Source: Sanguibacter sp. HDW7 (GTDB lineage: Bacteria; Actinomycetota; Actinomycetes; Actinomycetales; Cellulomonadaceae). From it: DNA of 64,000 nucleotides. Of the stretch, positions 57,677 to 64,000 are shown piece by piece. How positions within the stretch are numbered: position 1 is the stretch's first letter; each line of letters starts with the position of its first letter. A program made the position numbers and the translations under genes. The notes under the pieces were generated by a model. The model did not search any database. It saw only the letters and a list, made by a program, of their open reading frames with translations, and was not told where the DNA came from. The DNA is taken from assembly GCF_011300875.1 (NCBI RefSeq), contig NZ_CP049862.1:1860001-1924000 (forward strand). The letters are read 5' to 3'.

Positions 57677-58897
57677 GTGACCGTTCCCGACGTCAGCCCG
57701 CGCTACCTCGACGAGGTCGACCCCGCCGCGCGTCCGCCGCGCTGGCTGCCCAAGGCCTTCGTCATGGCGGTCGTCGCGACGATCGTGGGCGTGCTCGCGT
57801 GGCGCGCGATGGGCATGCTCACGGCCCTCTTCACGAACCTCGTCATCGCGCTCTTCATCTCGCTCATGCTCGAGCCGATGATCGCGTGGCTCGTCCGCCA
57901 CCGCTGGAAGCGCGGGGCCGCGACAGGCGTCGTCATGGGCGGCGCGTTCCTCGCGATCGTCGCGATGATCGCGATGTTCGGCACGATGTTCGTCACGCAG
58001 GTCATCGAGCTCGGCAAGTCCGTCCCCGAGACCTACGAGAACATCCGGACGTGGGCGTCGGAGAGCTTCGGCGCCGAGCTTCCCGAGAAGGAGAAGCTGC
58101 TCGGGCAGGCGATCGACGGCTGGGGCGACGACATCGCGTCGTCGGCGCTCGGCATCGGCAGCTCGCTGCTCGGCTTCATCTTCGCCGTCATGACGATCGG
58201 CCTCGTCGTCTACTACCTGTGCGCGGCCGGCCCGAAGTTCCGGGTCGCGATCTGCTCGTGGCTCGCGCCGAAGAACCAGGTGACGGTCCTCCACCTGTGG
58301 GAGGTCACGCAGGTCAAGGTGTCCGGGTTCATCAACTCGCGCCTCGTGCTCGCGTTCCTCTCGACGGCGTTCACGCTCGTCTTCCTCATCGTCCTCGACA
58401 TCCCCTACTCGCTGCCGCTCGCGCTGTTCACGGGGATCGTCTCGCAGTTCGTCCCGACGATCGGCACGTACATCGGCGGCGCGCTGCCGATCCTCCTGGC
58501 GCTCGCGCAGAGCCCCATGAAGGCGCTCGCCGTCCTCGTCTTCATCGTCGTCTACCAGCAGATCGAGAACTACATCTTCTCGCCGAAGATCTCGCAGAAG
58601 GCCCTCGAGATGAACCCGGCCGTCGCGTTCGTCGTCGTCCTCGCGTTCGGCGCAGTCTTCGGGGCGCTCGGCGCGTTCCTCGCACTGCCCGTCGCGGCGA
58701 CGATCCAGGCGGTCGCCTCGACGTACCTGCGCCGGCACGAGCTCGTCGACTCCGCGCTCCTGCGTGAGCACGAGCCGGCCGACGGCTGGAAGGGCACGGC
58801 CGATCCGGACGACACGGGCGTCGTGCGGATCCCCGCGGTCGAGGAGCCCGACGACGGCGCACCGGCCGACGCTGCGCCCGAGGACGGCCGCGCCTGA
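57677..58897 (+). CDS. AI-2E family transporter (PerM-like permease)
   Basis: A 406-residue polytopic protein of the PerM/AI-2E exporter family, whose substrates vary and are mostly unproven. It has N-terminal helices (KAFVMAVVATIVGVLAW; LVIALFISLMLEPMIAWL), a long polar middle region (about 118-160), and conserved ends QFVPTIGTYIGGALPILLAL and QQIENYIFSPKISQKALEMNP with FGALGAFLALPVAATIQA. The acidic C-terminal tail is probably disordered. Start GTG at 57677 with TTGGAGGA upstream. Confidence 0.88.
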   Translation: MTVPDVSPRYLDEVDPAARPPRWLPKAFVMAVVATIVGVLAWRAMGMLTALFTNLVIALFISLMLEPMIAWLVRHRWKRGAATGVVMGGAFLAIVAMIAMFGTMFVTQVIELGKSVPETYENIRTWASESFGAELPEKEKLLGQAIDGWGDDIASSALGIGSSLLGFIFAVMTIGLVVYYLCAAGPKFRVAICSWLAPKNQVTVLHLWEVTQVKVSGFINSRLVLAFLSTAFTLVFLIVLDIPYSLPLALFTGIVSQFVPTIGTYIGGALPILLALAQSPMKALAVLVFIVVYQQIENYIFSPKISQKALEMNPAVAFVVVLAFGAVFGALGAFLALPVAATIQAVASTYLRRHELVDSALLREHEPADGWKGTADPDDTGVVRIPAVEEPDDGAPADAAPEDGRA

Positions 58898-58940
58898 CGG
58901 CTCTCGTCACCACGACGGCGACTCGGGCGCCCTAGCAAGC

Positions 58941-61900
58941 TCAGGCGCCGTAGAACACCCTGTCGACGACCGCGCGGCAGCGCCGCGCGGTTCTCAGGTA
59001 CGTCTCGTCGAGGTCGTTCGCGTCGTGCCCGAGCAGCCGCGCGACGCCCTCGAGATCCCGCCGTGCCGACGGCAGAGCGTCGACGGCCGACCCGTCGGCG
59101 CGACCCGACCACAGGACGTTCGCGTTGCGCACGGACGACGCGAGGAGCCACGCCTCCCGCAGGACGTCGGCATCGGCCCCCTCGAGGATCCCCTCGGCGG
59201 CAAGCACGTCGAGCGCGCCGAGCGTCGACGTCGTGCGGAGCGCGGGCACTCGGCCCGCGTGCTCGAGCTGAAGCAGCTGGACGGTCCACTCGACGTCGGC
59301 GAGCCCGCCGCGCCCGAGCTTGACGTTGCGTGCCGGATCGGTGCCGCGCGGCATGCGCTCGGCCTCGACGCGCGCCTTCGTCCGGCGCACCTCACGGGCC
59401 TTGTCCGTCGGCAGGTCCGACGGGTAGCGGACGGGGTCGACGATCGCCGCGACCTCGTCCCAGAGATCCTCTGGCCCCGCGACCCGTCGGGCGCGCAGGA
59501 GCGCCTGCGCCTCCCACACGAGCGACCACCGCGCGTGGTACTCGGCGAACGACGCGACCGACCGCACGAGCGGCCCGTTGCGGCCCTCGGGCCGCAGGTC
59601 GGCATCGACCTCGAGCGACGGCTCGGAGCCGACCTCACCCAGCAGCGTGCGCAGGCGTGAGGCGACAGCCGTCGCGTACGTGTGGGCGTCGCTCTCCGCC
59701 GCACCCTCGCGGGCCCGGTGGACGAACTGCACATCCGCGTCGGAGCCGTAGCCCGACTCGCGTCCTCCGAGCCGGCCCATGCCGATGACGAGGACGTCGG
59801 CGAGCGGCGCGTCGAGGCGCTTCTCCGTCCGGACGACGTGGTGCGCGATGCGCAACGCCGAGGCAAGGACGACGTCCGTCACGCCCGAGACCGCGTCAGC
59901 GGCGCCGAGGACGTCGACGAGGCCGAGCGCCTCGGCCGCCGCCGTCCGCGCAAGCTCCCGGCGCCGCAGGGCACGGACCGACTGGGTCGCGAACGCGACC
60001 TCGTCGGCGCGCGTGAGCACCGAGTCGATCTCGCTGCTGAGCCTCTCCGCGCCCGGCGGCTCGAGCTCGGCATCGTCGCCGAGCCACGACACCGACTCGG
60101 GCGAGCGCGCGAGCGCGTCGGCGAGGTAGCGCGAACCCGCGAGCAGCCGGGCGAGGCGGTGCGCGGCCGTCCCCGAGTCGCGCAGCAGCTTGAGGTACCA
60201 GTGGCTCGAGCCGAGCTCCTCGGACAGCACGCGGAACGCGAGCAGCCCCGCGTCAGGGTCTGCTCCCTCCGCGAACCAGCCGAGCATGACGGGCAGCAGC
60301 TGACGCTGGATCGCCGAGCGCCGCGAGACACCCTCTGTGAGCGCCGCGATGTGCCGCGCCGCGCCCGCAGGGTCGCGGTAGCCGATCGCCGAGAGCCGAG
60401 CCCGGGCGTCCTCGGGTCGCAGCGAGACCTCGGACGCCGAGAGCCGCGCGACCGCGGGAAGCAGCGGCCGGTAGTACAGACGCTCGTGCATCGCGCGGAC
60501 CGTCTGCCGCGTGAGCCGCCACGCCGCGAGGAGCCCCTCGGCGCCCTCAGTGCGCAGCCCGACCGACCGCGCGAGGCGACGCAGGTCCGGCTCGGCCGTC
60601 GGCAGCAGGTGCGTACGGAACAGGCGGTGGAGCTGGAGACGGTGCTCGAGCACGCGCAGGAAGCGGTAGCAGCGCGCCATCTCGTCGCGGTCGTCACGCC
60701 CGACGTAGCCCGCGGCGGTGAGCGCGTCGAGCGCCGTGAGAGTCGTCGCGACCCGGATCGACGCGTCGGCCCTGCCGTGGACGAGCTGGAGGAGCTGCAC
60801 CGTGAACTCGACGTCGCGCAGACCACCCTTGCCGAGCTTGACCTGACGGTCGGCCTCCGCCGCCGGCACGTGGTCCTCGACACGACGGCGCATCGCCTGC
60901 GCGTCCGCGACGAAGTTCTCCCGCGTCACCGCCTGCCAGACGAACGGAGAGACGGCCTCGAGGTAGGCCGCGCCGAGCTCCACGTCGCCCGCGACGGGCC
61001 GCGCCTTGAGCAGCGCCTGGAACTCCCACGTCTTGGCCCAGCGCTCGTAGTACGCGCGGTGCGACGCGACCGTGCGGACGAGCGGGCCGTCCTTTCCCTC
61101 GGGCCGCAATGCCGCGTCGACGGTCCACAGCGGCGGCTCACCGGCCGGCTGCGCGCACACGCGCGCGAGCGCCGCCGCGAGACGTGCACCGTCCTGGAGG
61201 GCCACAGTCTCGTCGACGCCCTCGACGGGCTCGGCGACGTGGACGACGTCGACGTCGGAGACGTAGTTGAGCTCGCGCGCGCCGCACTTGCCCATCGCGA
61301 CGACCGCGAGACGCGTCCCGGCGCCGTGGCCCGCGAGGCCGGCACGAGCGATCGCGAGGGCAGCCTCGAGCGCGGCGGCAGCGAGGTACGAGAGCGCCGC
61401 GGCGACGGCCGGCAGGACGTCCTCGGGCGCGGCCGAGGCAAGGTCCCACGCGGCGATGTGCGCGAGCCGGCGCCGGTACGCGCGCCGCATGGCGTCGGTC
61501 GCATCGGCGAGGTCGGCCGGCGCGGCCGCGTCCTGCACCTCGTCGGACGACGCGTCGAGCACGATGCCGCACGCGACGGGCACCGCGGCCGACGGGTCCG
61601 CGCCCGCTGCCCGCAGCAGCTCGGCCCGCACGGACGACGGCGCGACACCGAACGGGCTCTCGTCGGAGAGCACGTCCGCGAGCACGTCCGGGTGCCGGAC
61701 GAGCTCGTCACCGAGCGCGACAGAGGCCCCGAGCACCGCGAGCAGACGCGTGCGGGCGTCGTCGGCGGCGGCGAGAGCGCTCCGCAGCACGTCCTCCTCC
61801 GGGCGGCCCGCGACGGCCTCCGCGAGGCGCACGAGCGCGAGCAGAGCGGCATCCGGGTCCGCGACGGGCGCGAGCGCGACGAGGAGCGCGTCCTGGTCGA

Positions 61901-62033
61901 CGAGCACGCGCGCGAGCGCGGCGTCGGCGAGAAAGGTCTCGGCGCGCGCAACCTCGAGGAAGCCTGCACGGCGCAGCCGGGTGCTCGTCGACTCGCGGCG
62001 TCCGCCCCCGACGACGGGACCCGGGACGCTCAT
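58941..62033 (-). CDS. glnE: Glutamine synthetase adenylyltransferase/deadenylylase
   Basis: Adenylylates and deadenylylates GlnA in response to nitrogen state. The 1030-residue protein has two nucleotidyltransferase domains. The first is marked by GKCGARELNYVSDVDVV near residues 245-261 and VDAALRPEGKDGPLV, the second by GMGRLGGRESGYGSDADV and VDADLRPEGRNGPLV. Each is followed by a KLGKGGLRDVE or KLGRGGLADVE helical segment. Both active sites look intact. The gene is 16 bases downstream of the glnA2-type gene and likely cotranscribed with it. Confidence 0.97.
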   Translation of the reverse strand: MSVPGPVVGGGRRESTSTRLRRAGFLEVARAETFLADAALARVLVDQDALLVALAPVADPDAALLALVRLAEAVAGRPEEDVLRSALAAADDARTRLLAVLGASVALGDELVRHPDVLADVLSDESPFGVAPSSVRAELLRAAGADPSAAVPVACGIVLDASSDEVQDAAAPADLADATDAMRRAYRRRLAHIAAWDLASAAPEDVLPAVAAALSYLAAAALEAALAIARAGLAGHGAGTRLAVVAMGKCGARELNYVSDVDVVHVAEPVEGVDETVALQDGARLAAALARVCAQPAGEPPLWTVDAALRPEGKDGPLVRTVASHRAYYERWAKTWEFQALLKARPVAGDVELGAAYLEAVSPFVWQAVTRENFVADAQAMRRRVEDHVPAAEADRQVKLGKGGLRDVEFTVQLLQLVHGRADASIRVATTLTALDALTAAGYVGRDDRDEMARCYRFLRVLEHRLQLHRLFRTHLLPTAEPDLRRLARSVGLRTEGAEGLLAAWRLTRQTVRAMHERLYYRPLLPAVARLSASEVSLRPEDARARLSAIGYRDPAGAARHIAALTEGVSRRSAIQRQLLPVMLGWFAEGADPDAGLLAFRVLSEELGSSHWYLKLLRDSGTAAHRLARLLAGSRYLADALARSPESVSWLGDDAELEPPGAERLSSEIDSVLTRADEVAFATQSVRALRRRELARTAAAEALGLVDVLGAADAVSGVTDVVLASALRIAHHVVRTEKRLDAPLADVLVIGMGRLGGRESGYGSDADVQFVHRAREGAAESDAHTYATAVASRLRTLLGEVGSEPSLEVDADLRPEGRNGPLVRSVASFAEYHARWSLVWEAQALLRARRVAGPEDLWDEVAAIVDPVRYPSDLPTDKAREVRRTKARVEAERMPRGTDPARNVKLGRGGLADVEWTVQLLQLEHAGRVPALRTTSTLGALDVLAAEGILEGADADVLREAWLLASSVRNANVLWSGRADGSAVDALPSARRDLEGVARLLGHDANDLDETYLRTARRCRAVVDRVFYGA

Positions 62034-62049
62034 CGGCCGACCGCCCCGG

Positions 62050-63387
62050 TCACAGGACGGGCAGGAAGCGCTCGAGCTCGTAGGGCGTCACCTGCGAGCG
62101 GTACGACTCCCACTCCTGACGCTTGTTGCGCAGCACGAAGTCGAAGACGTGCTCGCCGAGGGTCTCGGCGACGAGCTCGGAGCGCTCCATGAGCCGGACG
62201 GCCTCGTCGAGCGACTGCGGAAGCGGCTCGATGCCCGCCGCCCGACGCTCGGCGTCCGTGAGCAGCCACACGTCCTCGGCAGACCCCTCGGGCAGCTCGT
62301 AGCCCTCCTCGATGCCCTTGAGCCCCGCCGCGAGCAGCACCGCGAACGCGAGGTACGGGTTCGCCGCCGAGTCGAGCGCGCGGTACTCGATGCGCGAGGA
62401 GTTGCCCTTGCCCGGCTTGTACATCGGCACGCGCACGAGCGACGAACGGTTGTTGTGGCCCCAGCAGATGTAGCTCGGCGCCTCGGCGCCGCCCCACAGC
62501 CGCTTGTAGGAGTTGACGTACTGGTTGGTGATCGCCGTGATCTCCGCGGCGTGCGTGAGCAGGCCCGCGATGAACGCGCGACCCGTCCGGCTCAGCTCGT
62601 GCTGCGCGCCCGGCTCGTGGAACGCGTTGCGGTCGCCCTCGAAGAGCGACAGGTGCGTGTGCATGCCCGAGCCCGGGTGCTCCGCCATCGGCTTCGGCAT
62701 GAAGGACGCGTACACGCCCTGCTCGAGCGCGACCTCCTTGATGACCGTCCGGAACGTCATGAGGTTGTCCGCGGTCGTCAGCGCGTCCGCGTAGCGCAGG
62801 TCGATCTCGTTCTGGCCCGGCCCGGCCTCGTGGTGCGAGAACTCGACCGAGATGCCCATGGTCTCGAGCATCTGGATCGCCGCACGACGGAAGTCGTGCG
62901 CGTTGCCGCGCGCGACGTGGTCGAAGTAGCCCGCCTGGTCGACGGGCACGAGCGGCTGACCCGGCTGGAGCGGCGCCTTGAAGAGGTAGAACTCGACCTC
63001 GGGGTGCGTGTAGAACGTGAAGCCCTTCGCGGCCGCACGGTCCATCGCACGCTTGAGCACGTGGCGGGAGTCCGCGAGCGAGTGCGTGCCGTCCGGGTTG
63101 AGCAGGTCGCAGAACATGCGCGCGGTCCCGTTGCGGTCGCCGCGCCACGGAAGCGTCTGGAAGGTCGACGGATCGGGGCGCGCGACCATGTCGGCCTCGT
63201 ACACGCGCGTGAGGCCCTCGATCGCGGAGCCGTCGAACCCGATACCCTCGGCGAACGCCCCCTCGAGCTCGGCCGGCGCGATCGCGACGGACTTGAGCAT
63301 GCCCAGGACGTCGGTGAACCAGAGGCGGATGAAACGGATGTCGCGCTCCTCGACGGTGCGAAGCACGAACTCCTGCTGCTTGTCCAT
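62050..63387 (-). CDS. glnA2: Glutamine synthetase paralogue, GlnA2 type
   Basis: A 445-residue GS-fold ligase, shorter than glnA. It begins MDKQQEFVLRTVEERDIRFIRLWF and has FDGSAIEGLTRVYEADM, FYTHPEVEFYLF, HHEAGPGQNEIDLRY, PGSGMHTHLSLF and NNRSSLVRVP. The adenylylation Tyr loop of GlnA is absent. Close resemblance to Streptomyces GlnA2, reported to glutamylate polyamines, suggests that role rather than glutamine synthesis; this is inference. No GlnR box pair precedes it. It forms an operon with glnE. Confidence 0.92.
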   Translation of the reverse strand: MDKQQEFVLRTVEERDIRFIRLWFTDVLGMLKSVAIAPAELEGAFAEGIGFDGSAIEGLTRVYEADMVARPDPSTFQTLPWRGDRNGTARMFCDLLNPDGTHSLADSRHVLKRAMDRAAAKGFTFYTHPEVEFYLFKAPLQPGQPLVPVDQAGYFDHVARGNAHDFRRAAIQMLETMGISVEFSHHEAGPGQNEIDLRYADALTTADNLMTFRTVIKEVALEQGVYASFMPKPMAEHPGSGMHTHLSLFEGDRNAFHEPGAQHELSRTGRAFIAGLLTHAAEITAITNQYVNSYKRLWGGAEAPSYICWGHNNRSSLVRVPMYKPGKGNSSRIEYRALDSAANPYLAFAVLLAAGLKGIEEGYELPEGSAEDVWLLTDAERRAAGIEPLPQSLDEAVRLMERSELVAETLGEHVFDFVLRNKRQEWESYRSQVTPYELERFLPVL

Positions 63388-63466
63388 GAGCACATCCTGC
63401 CTGAGAAGTGTTACGAGCACGTTGCGCGACCGCACCCGATCTGCGCGGACGGCCGCGCGCACGTCC

Positions 63467-63472
63467 TAGGCT
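63467..63472 (+). promoter_or_regulatory. -10 element of a leaderless nadE transcript
   Basis: TAGGCT, six bases, then the ATG at 63479. Confidence 0.55.
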
Positions 63473-63478
63473 GGAGGC

Positions 63479-64000
63479 ATGCCAGACCTGCGCCTCGCGC
63501 TCGCTCAGGCCGACACGTGCGTCGGCGACCTCGTGGGCAACGCCCGCCTCGTCCTCGACGCGGTCGCCGCGGCGGCGGCCGGCGGGGCGCGCCTCGTGGC
63601 GCTTCCCGAGATGACGCTCGCGGGCTACCCCGTCGAGGACCTCGCGCTGCGCGCAGCGTTCCGCGACGACGCCATGGCCGCGGTCGACGCCCTCGCACGC
63701 GACCTCGCTGACGCAGGGCACGGGGACGTCACCGTCGTCGTCGGGACGATCGGCACGACGAACACGCCCGACGGTCCCCGACCGACGAACCGCGCCGTGG
63801 CGCTGCGCGAGGGCCGCGTCGTGGCGACGTACGACAAGCGGCACCTGCCGACGTACGGGGTGTTCGACGAAGCCAGGATCTTCGAGCCCGGCACGACGAC
63901 GACGGTGCTCGACGTCGACGGCCACCGCGTCGGGCTCCTCGTCTGCGAGGACCTGTGGCGCGCCGACGGGCCGGTCGCCGAGCTCGCGGACGCGGACCTC
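63479..64000 (+). CDS. nadE: Glutamine-dependent NAD+ synthetase (partial, N-terminal part)
   Basis: Final step of NAD synthesis. The 174 visible residues are the glutaminase (nitrilase-fold) domain. They carry the Glu-Lys-Cys triad: LPEMTLAGYP, DKRHLPTYGVFDE and LLVCEDLW. The synthetase domain lies beyond the right edge, so dependence on glutamine is inferred from this domain, and NAD synthetase identity from the family's typical sequence. GlnA2 and glnE are divergent neighbours; nadA occurs 22 kb to the left. Confidence 0.85.
   Translation, partial: MPDLRLALAQADTCVGDLVGNARLVLDAVAAAAAGGARLVALPEMTLAGYPVEDLALRAAFRDDAMAAVDALARDLADAGHGDVTVVVGTIGTTNTPDGPRPTNRAVALREGRVVATYDKRHLPTYGVFDEARIFEPGTTTTVLDVDGHRVGLLVCEDLWRADGPVAELADADL

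Noticed and set aside
63408-63425. GlnR site before glnA2
   Set aside because: Only a lone GTAAC half-site occurs on the minus strand, without the GAAAC partner at n6.
1-64000. tRNA, rRNA, CRISPR arrays, insertion sequences, prophage or toxin-antitoxin modules
   Set aside because: No cloverleaf, repeat-spacer pattern, transposase, integrase or matching small gene pair was seen by eye on either strand.

Overview
This 64 kb window reads as chromosomal DNA of a high-GC actinobacterium. The best fit is a Micrococcales lineage near Cellulomonas, Sanguibacter or Oerskovia, judged from family content only. Signs of this are strong G/C third-position bias, many GTG starts, and recurrent TANNNT-(5-8 nt)-ATG/GTG leaderless promoters. 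It also has an actinobacterial bcc-aa3 respiratory branch (diheme QcrC, CtaF), DUF4191, DUF3043 and DUF4192 proteins, an Rv2175c/PknL-type pair, and a GlnR-type operator at glnA. I saw no prophage, insertion sequence, CRISPR array, tRNA or rRNA. The window looks like core chromosome with a few odd paralogues.

1-5.1 kb (minus strand): a tightly overlapping operon of a secreted alpha/alpha-toroid lipoprotein, a membrane-anchored DUF4430/SCO2322-like protein, EcfT, a double-ATPase EcfA and an ECF S component cut by the window edge. The two surface proteins together resemble the two halves of animal transcobalamin. 5.2-16 kb: a YhhN-type membrane protein, a tandem GNAT, topoisomerase IV subunit B, a DUF7455 zinc-ribbon protein, the primary sigma factor, a universal stress protein, DUF4192 and a polyprenyl diphosphate synthase. 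14.6-17.2 kb: the Rv2175c-like DNA-binding protein divergent from a four-PASTA Ser/Thr kinase.

17.2-28.6 kb: PPi-type phosphofructokinase translationally coupled to class II DAHP synthase (shikimate entry), preceded by an acyltransferase. Then come ROK glucokinase, FadD-type acyl-CoA synthetase, a DEDD exonuclease/GIY-YIG fusion, a RAM-domain protein, trpD and a degenerate stand-alone receiver protein. 28.8-37.7 kb: the respiratory block ctaE-qcrC-qcrA-qcrB on plus and ctaC-ctaD-ctaF on minus, with sodA and a small hypothetical gene between. 37.8-47.6 kb: a NifS-like protein lacking the PLP lysine, erpA, a degenerate glycerate-kinase-like gene, nadA, a thioesterase, DUF3043, a pyrD operon with small membrane proteins, and pepA.

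47.8-64 kb: lpd-sucB (E3 and E2 of a 2-oxoacid dehydrogenase), a predicted membrane pseudokinase-like protein, lipB-lipA (which supply the lipoyl groups used by the E2), DUF4191 and an RDD protein. A nitrogen cluster follows: glnA with a two-box GlnR operator, an AI-2E-family permease, glnE (adenylyltransferase acting on GlnA), a GlnA2-type paralogue, and the start of NAD+ synthetase at the right edge. Most gene ends carry long GC-rich hairpins without clear U-tracts, several placed between convergent genes.
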